Part shown: in pieces, positions 53,756-64,000 of the stretch | Layout: each line of letters begins with the position of its first letter | How positions within the stretch are numbered: the first letter of the stretch is position 1 | Assembly (NCBI GenBank): GCA_037953625.1 | Contig: CM075653.1 | Coordinates: 4,402,001-4,466,000 of the forward strand | Source of the DNA: Crotalaria pallida | Taxonomy: Eukaryota; Streptophyta; Magnoliopsida; Fabales; Fabaceae | Direction: 5' to 3' | Length of the DNA stretch: 64,000 nucleotides | The notes under the pieces: generated by a model | The model's input: the letters and a program-made list of their open reading frames with translations, nothing else | What the model was told of the DNA's origin: nothing | Databases searched by the model: none | Program-made: the position numbers and the translations under genes

Positions 53756-54664
53756 TAATGACCAATAAAAACATGTTGAATTGAAAATTAAAAATGTAAA
53801 TAAACGAAACAAAAAACCAATTGTACTTCCAACTTCTAAAGTTTAGACACGACTTAAGAACATCTATTTGGAAAGAACCATGAACAAATTTATATATGAG
53901 AAGCAAAATACTTAAAAGAGAAAAAGATCTTTATCCTTACATCACCGGCGAGAACACGTTACCTTTAGTTGCCTCAAGCATTTTGAACACGTTACCTTCA
54001 TTAAATGTTTGTCTCCTTAATATTTCTTATTTTTGTGATTTTCTACCATCCTTGTGGTCGGGAGTATTTCCTCAATCGTTAAATGGGACGAAGGCCGGGA
54101 GTATTCCCTCAATCCTAAATCTAAAATCTTTATGAGAAATTTACATCCATCATGAAGGTAGGTTAATTTTGTTAGTAACATTGAAATTGTACAAATTTAA
54201 TATACTTATTTGAAACTACCTCTAAAGATATTATTGACATTTTAAAAGGTGCTGACTTAATTGAAATATTTTTTAAAAGAAGTTTTTTTTATACGCGTTT
54301 TTTGGAAAAGGTAATTAAGTTTTATTAGAAATTGAAATGAGTTTATGCAAATTGGAAAAATAAAACTATATATACAGATGGATAAATATACATGGATTAA
54401 ATGATAATTTTTTACTTTAATATTTTGAATGAAACTTTTTAGTCGAAATTTTCACACACATTGACAATTTCTTGCTAAATATTTTGGATATTTTGTTTAA
54501 TTTATATTTTTCTATCATTTTTATTAGTTTCGTTTAACGATATTATGTAATGCATTATATATAAAGTATCTTTTTTTAAAAATAGTTTTTTATTTAAATT
54601 TAACATTTTTTACCCTTAATATTGATTGATCACATTTATTATAAATATGTAGTGAAGAATACAA
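53756..54664. other. Unique AT-rich flank, no convincing gene
   Basis: Sequence beyond the array. GAACACGTTACCTT occurs twice near 53951-54000 and a GGGAGTAT(T/C)CCTCAATC motif occurs twice near 54060-54110. Short open frames span these repeats but have no recognisable domain or splice structure. Confidence 0.6.
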
Positions 54665-54699
<35 letters not shown>

Positions 54700-54713
54700 A
54701 AGAAAGAAAGAAA
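54665..54713. repeat. Compound microsatellite (TA)n(GA)n(GAAA)n
   Basis: Directly visible run of TA, then GA, then GAAA repeats. Confidence 0.95.
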
Positions 54714-54732
54714 TGAAAAGATTAGAAATGAT

Positions 54733-54866
54733 ATGGACGGATGTGATTTACTTGCAATGGATGGCTGCGATTAGAAAAGAAATTAGGAGGGAAAAAATAT
54801 CATGTGGAGGGAAAGTAAGATTAACCTTCAACTTCTTCTATTTTATAATATGTTGACGATTATGTT
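54733..54866. mobile_element. Terminal piece of the same element family as 11232-13030
   Basis: GGACGGATGTGATTTACTTG, then a GGAGGGAAAGT motif and CTTCAACTTCT.CTATTTTA match the right end of the 11232-13030 element. Together with the hairpin-bearing left end inside unit 4 (near 53234) it could bound one ~1.6-kb element spanning the array edge. Confidence 0.4.
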
Positions 54867-54916
54867 GATGATGACTATTATTAATTACTAATATTGTGTT
54901 TCTAAGAAAACATGAT

Positions 54917-55060
54917 GGGCGATTATGATTTAATCTAATAAAATATGATGGACGGCTAAGATTAAAATATACAAAACGGGCAAGATACAAAACGGACGGT
55001 TATGATTTAATCTAATAAAATATGATGGACGGCTAAGATTAAAAGATACAAAACACACAC
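54917..55060. repeat. Direct repeat pair, ~80-bp spacing
   Basis: TATGATTTAATCTAATAAAA followed by TATGATGGACGGCTAAGATT occurs twice, separated by AAACGGGCAAGATACAAAAC. No coding frame. Confidence 0.8.
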
Positions 55061-55936
55061 TTAATGATGGATTTATGAGAGAAATACACTATTAGGAGGG
55101 AAAATGTGTGTTTTAGGAGGGAAATCTTTTTTGCCCTTCTACTTCTCCAATTTTAATATATGTTGATATGTTGATTAAATGTATATTTATGAATTTTAAA
55201 GACTAAATTAGTATAATGTAAAAATATTAGGGACTAGATTAATATTTCACTCTTAAAACTAAATGTCCATATTGGTTCCCAAAATTTTGTGCGATAAAAT
55301 TTAGTCTCTAAAAAATAAAACCATAAAACAGTCTTTGAAATTTTGTTCAAAAACAATCTGATATCAGAAATAATAATGTTACAAAATGGTTACTAAATGT
55401 GTTTTTTTTTTAGAATTTGGTCCTTTGAAATTTTTTGAAATAATTTAATCCCTAAAAATTTAGATTAAATTAGGAAAATTGGCTCGGCAGAATCCACCTA
55501 TAAATAAACAAATTTATGTTCTGAAAGTATCTAACTTATTCTGCTTAAGACCAATTGCTCATATCATTTTTAAAAAATATCTCGATTCAATTCGAAAAAA
55601 TGTCTGTTATCAAATTTATGTAGTTGATTTTAGGCTCAAATTTTTTCCCTTTTTTTTTTTGGCCTAGCTTGTTTATGGCTATTTGATGACTCTTGGGCTA
55701 TTACGAAAGGGGTGGTTCCTCAATGTTTCCCTTTGAGTTTTTTAATTTCATATTTCTCTTTCTCATTATCATTGATATTTAATTAAAATATTTAAGGATT
55801 AAAATTGAAAGGAAAAAAAGCATAATGGCAATTTGCCCTTATTGTTCTTACCTGCTACAACCTATTATTATTTTCTTCGGCAACCGTCACAACTACAACA
55901 ATCGCCATCATTATTGGCTCCTCCACCAATCATCTC
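55061..55936. other. Transposon-derived AT-rich DNA, no gene
   Basis: Contains a further AGGAGGGAAA...CTTCTCCAATTTTAATATATG terminus (to ~55165) and GGGACTAAATT-type sequence (55200-55460) resembling decayed Mutator MITE arms. Nothing coding is recognised. Confidence 0.5.
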
Positions 55937-57785
55937 AAACTACGACGATCAACACCATTGATGCTATCTTCACATCCATCACTTTAAACATGTTGGTTTT
56001 TGAATATGAAAGTCGTTGGGTTGGGCTTGATAGTGATGGAGATGTTGATGGAGAAACGTAAGGAGTTGTCGGGTCGGATGTCAATGTTAGTGGAGTAGTG
56101 GCAGTGCAATCTGGTGGTGGATTAGTTGGTATATGAACATTACTTTAAAATAGGGAATAAGATGAAAGATGAAGATGAGGAACAAACAAAAAATCAAATA
56201 TAAAATTAGATGAATGTATCAAAATAAGTTGAAAATGGGATCATTGAAGAATTTCCCTAAGAAGAGAACTTTAAGGAATATTTGATGACTTGATTTTTTT
56301 CAAAGACTAAATTGTGCCATGGACAAAATTTTCAAAAACGATTTTGATACTTTATGTTTTTCAAGGACCAAGTTTGACCATGCATAAAATTTCAAGGATT
56401 AACTTGAGTCTTTAATCTTAAAATAATATCAACATTTTAACTAAAAAATATTAATTAAAAATAACTTTAATTAAATTAGGTATTTAAAACTATATATTCA
56501 TATGAATCCATAACAAGTAGGTGGTCAATCCGTTCGAAACATATGAACGCTCATTGTACTTGTGTTCTCCCCTATCTTTATATATCTTACATATTTAAAC
56601 ATATAGTGGCGAAGAGTTTTTCTTATTTTATTCTTTTCATTCTCTCTTCATTTTCATTTTTTTTAAAATTTAACTGTAAGATTGAGCATATAATTAGACT
56701 TTTTCTTTTTGAACCTCACCCTTTATTCGTTGGCCCCCACCGCCTAAAACAATTCGGATAAACTTTTTGGCTCCCACCTATTACTACTGATTTGCATAAG
56801 GCGAAAGAATTACTGATTATTTAAAAGCGGAAATACTTCCGACTTTTAAGAAACGGAACAATTAAAGTGTTGAAATGTCATAAATGCACCTTCGTAAACC
56901 CTCCACCTCCCTTCTTTTTATTGTTTTGTAAGTGAATGAACAGTGGGGCAATTTTGGTATTATAACAAATTTTTAATGTTTTCCGCCTGATGAGAAGCGA
57001 AATACTTTATTTTATTTACGACTTTGGAAAGACGGAATATAATACGACTTGTATAAGGCGAAAAATGTATTATTTTGTTTCCGCCTTGTTTCAAGCGGAA
57101 AGAATCTTCCGACTTGTTTCAGGCGGTGGGGACCAATGAGTAAAAGAGTAAAAGGTGGGATTCAAAAAGAAAAAGTAACTAAAGCAAATACTCAACGACA
57201 AAGACAGGGCCATCAAACCTATCCCTATTTACAATAGCATGCATAATTCATTTTGCTAAATGCCTAAATGACGTGCAGCCCAATTGCATGTCCTAAAAAT
57301 ACAAGAAAAGAAGGCAATAATCAAAATGATAAGTTAGACTTAAATTGTGATTAAACTACTTAGCTCTAAAATGTTTTCCTTACACTGAATTAAACATGAG
57401 TTGTAGATAACAAACCCCACATTCTATCCCCAAACCCCAATTTTAAACATAAAATTATCAGAATATCCTAATTAAAAAAAATACTAGAATACAAACCCCA
57501 TTCTATATCTCCAAATCCCAATGTCGAAAAACCATTTTTCAATTCGTTATGCTCTTGCTAACTCTCCAGCTTCTCCACGCCCTAGTGAAACTTGTAGATT
57601 TTGCTCCTGCTTCTTCACACCCGTAGATTAAACAAAATCAAAGCGTAACTTCAGTCAACTAATAAAGTTACTATTTCTTATAATCAAATACATTAGCACG
57701 CAAGAGGAACGTCTCTTCCAAAGAATCAAATGAAATCCATGCTCACTCAACAAAAAAGAAAATGAAACGAGAGTTAGCTGAGCAA
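55937..57785. repeat. Direct segmental duplication, left copy
   Basis: Matches 62184-64000 in direct orientation at a spacing of 6247 bp at the start and 6215 bp at the end. Differences include scattered substitutions and ~27 bp near 56515 absent from the right copy. The match may continue beyond the window edge. It is clearly more diverged than the 15-kb array units. Confidence 0.92.
56699..57175. mobile_element. TIR element, left duplication copy
   Basis: Begins CTTTTTCTTTTTGAACCTCA and ends with the diverged inverse ...TTCAAAAAGAAAAAG; inner arms include CCCCACCGCCT / AGGCGGTGGGG. About 477 bp, rich in CGGAA / TTCCG motifs. Non-autonomous DNA element, class uncertain. Confidence 0.6.
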
Positions 57786-58352
57786 AATTCTACTTTTTCT
57801 CAATCAGCGTCAAATCTCTAATCTCCCAAGCAATACAAAAAAAAAAGTAGGCCATGACAGACCAACCAATGGCACAAATCATTTAACATTCATGAAATGA
57901 TATCCAAGTTGTCAATAAACAAACTAGTAGAAAAGCAATATCATAACACTTAAAATCTCTGCTCCAACAATATACAAGCTGTCAATCGGAACAGGGCTTA
58001 TTGGTACTGCTAATCAAATAAAGAACCTTATTCACTACACTCTAAGAATGGATCATTTACATGTTGCTTTTCAAATCATAGCCATGTGAAGGAGAGAGAT
58101 GGACACGATATAAAAAAAATAAAATTCTTGAATTTCAAGTGTGCCCATTAATAAATCCCTATATGTTTATCTCTCATTTAAATGACGATGAACAGGAAGA
58201 TTAAGGAATGAAGGAGGGAGTATCAATGAAGAAGAAAGGTTGAAGAAGAAAGGGAATATGAGCGGAGGTGGGAGGAAGAATAGAAAGATTTAAGGGTATT
58301 TTTGTCTTTTCCAGTATAAAGTTGGGGTTTGGGGATAGTAAGTGGGGTTTGT
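57410..58352. mobile_element. TIR element with ACAAACCCCAC ends
   Basis: Left end ACAAACCCCACATTCTATCC and right end ...GGATAGTAAGTGGGGTTTGT are inverted repeats. A second left-end-like motif sits at ~57492. ~943 bp, no transposase frame. Confidence 0.6.
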
Positions 58353-58496
58353 AATTTTCAACTCATTAAACATCATCAATTAAGCCCTTATAATCAGACT
58401 CAAAAATACTTTCTTCGTGTCCATAATTATTGTGGCCTCCTCACTCCTCAGCCCGTAACAAAGCTAATGCCTCATAGTGAAGAGTTTTGAATTACG

Positions 58497-58507
58497 CCCC
58501 CCCCCCC
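58497..58507. repeat. C(11) homopolymer
   Basis: Eleven consecutive C at the left edge of the next element; a likely sequencing and mutation hotspot. Confidence 0.95.
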
Positions 58508-59540
58508 ATACTCGAGATTAAAGTCCCTATTTCTCATTTTCGTGAACAAAAATGCCCTTAAACATGTTTATTTGTCCGTTCCAACAAAGACGGAAAAAAT
58601 CCGTCTATATACAAACGAAAAAAATTTGTGTTAAGGAAAATGGAATTATTCCGTCTTTTTACTTAGTACTACTTAAATTTTATGCAGATGAAATACGTTA
58701 ACTCATCCACCTCTTTCCTAAGCAATCAACTTCCTTTTATCAATTTTTCATCCAATCACATTCAATTTTATCAAATTTTATTTCAGCCAATCACATTCCT
58801 TTACCACTTCTCAATCATTCACTCCACACACTTCTACACACTTCCACGGCTCACACCACTCCACATATTCACTTTCTTCTCCTTTCTTCTCCACATGGTT
58901 CATTCTCTTCATCTTCTCTCTTCTTAATTCTCTCACTCCATTCACTTTTTTTTTTTGCAATTTCCGTTTTTAATTTATGTGATTTCTTTTTTTTTTTGTA
59001 ATTTCTGGATTCCCACTTCCCAGCAATGTGTAATTTATGGATTTCTGGTTTTTTATGTAATTTTTTGTTTCTGGAAATTCTTGGTGTTGATCTAATTTTT
59101 TGGAAAATTTTCGTTTCTGTATTTATTTTTTCCTTGTCAACTAATTTCCTGGTTCTTTATGTTGGTTTTCACGCTGCTTTCATTCTGTCTTTGTCTTTCT
59201 AAAAACAGTTTATGCATTTAGTTTGCACAATTAAATGCAACACTTCATTGATTTATTTGCTGTGAGAGACGAAAAATTCATGGACATGTTTATTGCTCCT
59301 AGTGCCATAGATGTGTTGCAAAATGAACGAGCGTCTCTTTTGAAGCGTAGAAGACACTTCATTCCTGCTTGAATTAATTCTGTCTATGCACATACGGACA
59401 AATTCCGTGACTAAGAAAACGGAAAAATTCCGTCAGCTTGAAGATGGAAAAATTTCGTATGTTTTAAGACAAAAAAATTAACTCGAAAATGGGCATTTTT
59501 GTCCATAAAAATTAAAAATGGGGCTATAATCTCGAATATA
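58508..59540. mobile_element. DNA element with ~50-bp TIRs and gene-like interior (Pack-MULE candidate)
   Basis: Left arm ATACTCGAGATTAAAGTCCC...GAACAAAAATGCCC is an imperfect inverse of the right arm GGGCATTTTTGTCC...ATCTCGAATAT. The 1-kb interior is not TIR-like: a long pyrimidine-rich stretch (58695-58935) resembles a plant 5' UTR, followed by T-rich intron-like DNA and a 45-codon frame at 59235-59372. This fits a Mutator-like element carrying a captured gene 5' end, but no target duplication was found. Confidence 0.5.
59235..59372 (+). other. Small open frame of 45 codons inside the TIR element
   Basis: Starts MQHFIDLFAVRDEKF and ends KRRRHFIPA before TGA. It has balanced codon composition unlike the surrounding AT-rich DNA and is preceded by T-rich intron-like sequence. 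No family recognised; perhaps a captured exon. Confidence 0.3.
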
Positions 59541-59921
59541 GTGAATAGGATCTAAAGCATAAAGCTTTTCTCTACACCACCAAATAAAAACTTGCGTCGA
59601 TGGTCTCTAGCCGCAAAGTTAGAACCTCCACTAGCTGCTATTGAGTCCCAAGCACAATCAGAATTGAATTTGACCACACCAAGTGTAACGTTCTTCATTT
59701 TGTAAAAATTTATCCGAGTTTTTTTTTTTTTTTCAATTTCAATTACAGATTTCTATGAGGAGCACAAGGTAAGTGAAAATCTATAAGTAAAATATATAGA
59801 ACTATTTTAATTTAAACTTCCTATTATATATGCATAGGGTTCAACACTTACATACATCCAAGATAGTGTTAGTTATATACATGAGACTAATCTCTTTCTT
59901 CTTATAGATATATATACATAC

Positions 59922-59922
<1 letters not shown>

Positions 59923-59966
<44 letters not shown>
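59923..59966. repeat. (TA)n microsatellite
   Basis: About 20 TA repeats followed by TTACAGG. Confidence 0.95.
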
Positions 59967-59968
<2 letters not shown>

Positions 59969-60074
59969 CAGGAAGTTTAGCGTTAGGTAAAGTTTATCAT
60001 ATACAGGATTCACTACTACCTAATCATTCCATTACATAACAAAGGAAGGAATGACACATGTTGTACAGACGACT

Positions 60075-60137
60075 ATGGGAAGGGGAAGGGGTAGTGGAAG
60101 GGGAAGGGGTAGGCAAAGGCTACAGTTGTTCAGTTGA
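60075..60137 (+). other. Purine minisatellite encoding a short Gly-Arg tail
   Basis: GGAAGGGGAAGGGGTAGT repeated; in one frame it reads MGRGRGSGRGRGRQRLQLFS then TGA. Gly-Arg tails occur at the C-terminus of several plant transposon-linked proteins, so it may be a leftover exon, but nothing upstream supports a gene. Confidence 0.2.
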
Positions 60138-60585
60138 CTTTATGTTTTATAACTTTGTGTTTTATGACTTTACGTGTAGGAGTTTACTTTGTGTTGATTT
60201 TATTTTATCATAATTTTATTTATTTGATTATCCTTTTTTAAAATTAATTTTTGGAAAAAGAATAAATTTAATAATTTATCTATAGTATTATATAAAATTA
60301 CGAAATCACCCCTAGTCAACAAAATTACCAATATACCCCTTCCTTCCCAAATGACAAAAATACCCTTTAACCACCAAAATTACCAAAATACCCATAGAAT
60401 CCCAAATTTCCATTTTACCCTTCACATTCCAAAATATACCTGAACTATTCAAACCCTCAACTTACCATCTACCCCCTTTCTTTAAACACTCTCAACACCT
60501 CAAGATGTATCCAATTGAATAAAAATATCTTTTAACTGAATTCAAAAATATCATTAAAATAAAAATTCAAAAAAAAAATAAAAAT
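60138..60585. other. AT-rich spacer, no gene
   Basis: Short degenerate repeats of the type ACCAAAATTACCAAAATACCC (60300-60430). It lies just 3' of the OTU pseudogene stop and may hold its 3' UTR. Confidence 0.5.
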
Positions 60586-62183
60586 TCAATCAATATCATG
60601 TACAACGCCGTCCTCATTTGAAGGAGGTATTAAATCTCTAAATAATGCAATGCGATCCAAAAATATTGTACCCCAAGGAGCTGCACATTCGTTAAAAAAA
60701 TGTTTCCAAGACGGATGAATAGATGGTAATGGTGACCCTTCCTTCAAGAAAACTTGAACCCAATGATTTGACTTAACATTAGGGTCCAACGAACACATTA
60801 TATCGACATTCTCGATTACCCAAAGTTTTGAATGCATGGGAGATGCTTTAGTGTACGGTAAAAACGTTAAACAAGCTCCCATATGACGAGCAATCGAAAC
60901 AAGAACCACATTGTACCTGTTAGAATGCATCAAGTTAGTATACGGTATAAATGTAAAACAATCTCACATATCATGATACATGGAAAGAATATCCACAATA
61001 TACCTGTTAGCAATGACATGCCCCAATGCGGGAAGAATCAACCATTTATCTTCAGGAACACCGCCAATGTTGCCCACATGTAGTGATCTGAGCACAACGT
61101 CATAATCATAGTTCCCAATCATCCGGATGTACGTCTCCTTGTGTTGCTTGATCTCACGTATAAGATCATTCCGGAAAAGCATATAAAAATCCTCACACTG
61201 ATACTCATACAAGCTAATTGATCGAAAACCACAATTTCCATCTCCTCTCACATCAACAATTTGATCGATATATTGTTGCATGCAGGAGGGAAATTGTTGT
61301 AAGTATGAAGATATCACATTAGCTTGTTGAGAGCTACTTTTGGAGGATTGTTGAGAGTTTTGTTGGGAAGCTTTTGGAGGATTTTTGGACAATTTTTTAA
61401 AGCTTTGTTGGGAAGCTTTTGGAGGATTTTTGGATGATTTTTGAGAGCTTTGTTGGGAAGCTTTTGGAGGATTTTTGGGGGACTTTTGAGAGTTTTGTTG
61501 GGAAGCTTTTTGTGAAGCCTTTTTTGATTCTTTCTCGGCATATTCTCATCCCGATGTATCACGCTTTGTTGATCTCTCATGATCACTCGTACGCCCTTTT
61601 GTCTTTGTTTTTTTGTTCGGTGGCAATAATGAAGTAATTGCTGGATCCACAACCTAAACAAAACAAAATCAATTGTCAACATTAAGAAAATTGATAATAT
61701 TAAAAAAAATGTTAAAATCAAAAATTGGTAATATTATAAATTGTTAACCTCTCGAAACTTGTCTGTCAAAATCTTCTTTCCTACATCATTGGTACCATTA
61801 AATACTCGTCAAAACTCCGCGATCAAAAGAGTTGGGTCAATGTGTAACTCTTCTTTCTTTTCCTCTCTGTATTGTTGAATGTCAGAATTTTCCAATGATC
61901 ATGAATTGCCGTCAAAGGAATAGGTTGACCACATTTCCTGTATCCATCAACCTCGCATGCACATGGTAAACCATGCGTGATTCTCAGCTTGCAATCACAA
62001 TTGTCACACTCATCAAACTTCTTCAGTCTGGTGAAAATAATGGTCAATGCTTCCCTTGACACATAATAATGCAAATTCCGGAAAAACGGAATATTCACCC
62101 CGTGCTCCAATTTTGTGAGGCTTTTCTGAAAAGAATCAATAATGAGAGTGTGTTGACATGCCAACATCTTTTGCATAGCTGTT
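60586..62183 (-). pseudogene. FAR1/MULE-transposase C-terminus joined to OTU cysteine protease, broken
   Basis: Inferred minus-strand exons: 61749-62183, 61004-61653, 60586-60916. The first encodes a FAR1/Mutator-transposase C-terminal region (LACQHTLIIDSFQKSLTKLEH, then CDCKLRITHGLPCACE with the SWIM-like Cys pattern, and IHDHWK). The second has a Lys-Ser-Gln-Pro low-complexity repeat and the OTU core VDVRGDGNCGFRSI (catalytic Asp and Cys). The third continues NVVLVSIARHMG and SNHWVQVFL (catalytic His). OTU enzymes cleave ubiquitin; such fusions are common in plant Mutator-derived families. Lesions: 5' end cut at 62184 by the segmental-duplication junction, a frameshift near 61865, and in-frame TGA at 61809-61811 and 61546-61548. 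The OTU half alone is open if the 60917-61003 intron is removed. Confidence 0.75.
60917..61003 (-). other. 87-nt candidate intron formed by tandem duplication of coding sequence
   Basis: Donor AACAG|GTATAT, acceptor TTCTAACAG|GTAC, and a perfect TACTAAC branch-site consensus ~20 nt before the acceptor. The intron sequence itself reads like a diverged copy of the exon just downstream, starting from the same AACAGGTA. Retained, it adds 29 codons with one in-frame TGA. Confidence 0.6.
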
Positions 62184-62914
62184 AAACTACGACGATCAAC
62201 ACCATTGATGCTATCTTCACATTCATCACTTTAAACATGTTGGTTTTTGAATATGAAAGTCGTTGGGTTGGGCTTGATAGTGATGGAGATGTTGATGGAG
62301 AAACGTAAGGGGTTGTCGGGTCGGATGTCAATGTTAGTGGAGTAGTGGCAGTGCAATCTGGTGGTGGATTAGTTGGTATATGAACATTACTTTAAAGTGG
62401 GGAATAAGATGAAAGATGAAGATGAGGAAAAAAAATCATATATAAAATTAGATGAATGTATCAAAATAAGTTGAAAATGGGATCATTGAAGAATTTCCCT
62501 AAGAAGAGAACTTTAAGGATTATTTGATGACTTGATTTTTTTCAAAGACTAAATTGTGCCATGGACAAAATTTTCAAAAATGATTTTGATACTTTATGTT
62601 TTTCAAGGACCAAGTTTGACCATGCATAAAATTTCAAGGATTAACTTGAGTCTTTAATCTTAAAATAATATCAACATTTTAACTAAAAATATTAATTAAA
62701 AATAACTTTCATTAAATTAGGTATTTAAAACTATATATTCATATGAATCCATAACAAGTGAACGCTCATTGTACTTGTGTTCTCCCCTATCTTTATATAT
62801 CTTACAAATTTAAACATATAGTGGCGAAGAGTTTTTCTTATTTTATTCTTTTCATTCTCTCTTCATTTTCCTTTTTTTTTTAAATTTAACTGTAAGATTG
62901 AACATATAATTAGA

Positions 62915-63391
62915 CTTTTTCTTTTTGAACCTCACCCTTTATTCGTTGGCCCCCACCGCCTAAAACAACTTGGATAAACCTTTTGGCCCCCACCTATTAC
63001 TACTGATTTGCATAAGGCGAAAGAATTATTGATTATTTAAAAGCGGAAATACTTCCGACTTTTAAGAAACGGAACAATTAAAGTGTTGAAATCTCATAAA
63101 TGCCCCTTCGTAAACCCTCCACCTCCCTTCTTTTTATTGTTTTGTACGTGAATGAACAGTGGGACAATTTTGGTATTATAACAAATTTTTAATGTTTTCC
63201 GCCTGATGCGAAGCGAAATACTTTATTTTATTTACGACTTTGGAAAGACGGAATATAATACGACTTGTATAAGGCGAAAAATGTATTATTTTGTTTCCGC
63301 CTTGTTTCAAGCGGAAAGAATCTTCCGACTTGTTTCAGGCGGTGGGGACCAATGAGTAAAAGAGTAAAAGGTGGGATTCAAAAAGAAAAAG
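62915..63391. mobile_element. TIR element, right duplication copy of 56699-57175
   Basis: Same ends and length class as the left copy. Confidence 0.6.
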
Positions 63392-63625
63392 TAACTAAAG
63401 CAAATACTCAACGACAAAGACAAGGCCATCAAACCTATCCCTATTTACAATAGCATGCATAATTCATTTTGCTAAATGCCTAAATGACGTGCAGCCCAAT
63501 TGCATGTCCTAAAAATACAAGAAAAGAAGGCAATAATCAAAATGATAAGTTAGACTTAAATTGTGATTAAACTACTTAGCTCTAAAATGTTTTCCTTACA
63601 CTGAATTAAACATGAGTTGTAGATA

Positions 63626-64000
63626 ACAAACCCAACATTCTATCCCCAAACCCCAATTTTAAACATAAAATTATCAGAATATCCTAATTAAAAAAAAACT
63701 AGAATACAAACCTCATTCTATATCTCCAAATCCCAATGTCGAAAAACCATTTTTCAATTCGCTATGTTCTTGCTAACTCTCCAGCTTCTCCACGCCCTAG
63801 TGAAACTTGTAGATTTTGCTCCTGCTTCTTCACACCGGTAGATTAAACAAAATCAAAGCATAACTTCAGTCAACTAATAAAGTTACAATTTCTTATAATC
63901 AAATACATTAGCACGCAAGAGGAACGTCTCTTCCAAAGAATCAAATGAAATCCATGCTCACTCAACAAAAAAGAAAATGAAACGAGAGTTAGCTGGGCAA
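63626..64000. mobile_element. TIR element with ACAAACCC end, right copy, cut by window edge
   Basis: Left 375 bp of the copy of 57410-58352. Confidence 0.55.

Larger units (their letters stand above)
62184..64000. repeat. Direct segmental duplication, right copy (runs off window)
   Basis: Matches 55937-57785. Its left end falls exactly where the OTU-linked pseudogene loses its 5' part, so the junction truncated that gene or the gene was inserted beside it. Contains no gene of its own that I recognise. Confidence 0.92.

Noticed and set aside
53896..54135. 79-codon plus-strand open frame in the unique flank
   Set aside because: It spans short internal repeats, has no family resemblance and no clear initiation or splice context.
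55825..56061. 78-codon plus-strand open frame starting MAICPYCSYL
   Set aside because: The frame crosses the boundary of the segmental duplication at 55937, so its two halves have different origins; no domain is seen.

Overview
The window is AT-rich plant nuclear DNA with spliced genes (GT-AG introns), tRNA-derived SINEs, and Stowaway, Mutator and hAT type MITEs. The style of the repeats and reductase family suggest a eudicot, probably a papilionoid legume; this placement is inference, since no marker gene is present.

Layout. Positions 1-53755 hold a head-to-tail array of a ~15.17-kb unit in three full copies (561-15727, 15728-30893, 30894-46060) and one partial copy (46061-53755). By eye the copies differ only at a handful of single bases and simple-repeat lengths. 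Each full unit has two parts. Segment A (~7.7 kb) carries the promoter, exons 1-13 and 24 nt of exon 14 of the midasin gene (MDN1/REA1, AAA+ ATPase of 60S ribosome assembly), on the minus strand. Segment B (~7.5 kb) carries the last two recognisable exons of a decayed DFR/anthocyanidin-reductase-like short-chain reductase, also on the minus strand, among nested transposons. The pattern is left flank-A-B-A-B-A-B-A-right flank.

Only the leftmost A is continuous with intact midasin exons 14-16 and runs off the left edge. I traced 16 exons there (692 codons, all splice phases agree). In the other three copies the breakpoint falls inside exon 14 and makes an immediate TGA, so each could encode at most a ~577-residue product (N-terminal region plus AAA1). 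Each truncated copy keeps its own promoter, including a telo-box, and the first two point towards a reductase exon that begins in a compatible phase.

Positions 53756-64000 are a transposon-rich flank. They contain DNA elements with terminal inverted repeats, microsatellites, a second older direct duplication (55937-57785 and 62184-64000), and a broken minus-strand gene joining a FAR1/MULE-transposase C-terminal region to an OTU-type cysteine protease (60586-62183). That pseudogene has an 87-nt candidate intron that looks like a tandem duplication of an AGGT-containing coding segment.

No tRNA, rRNA, CRISPR or bacterial-type system is present. The main interest is the midasin array, its breakpoints and the chimeric transcripts it could produce. 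A sequence-assembly origin for the near-identical copies cannot be excluded from the sequence alone.
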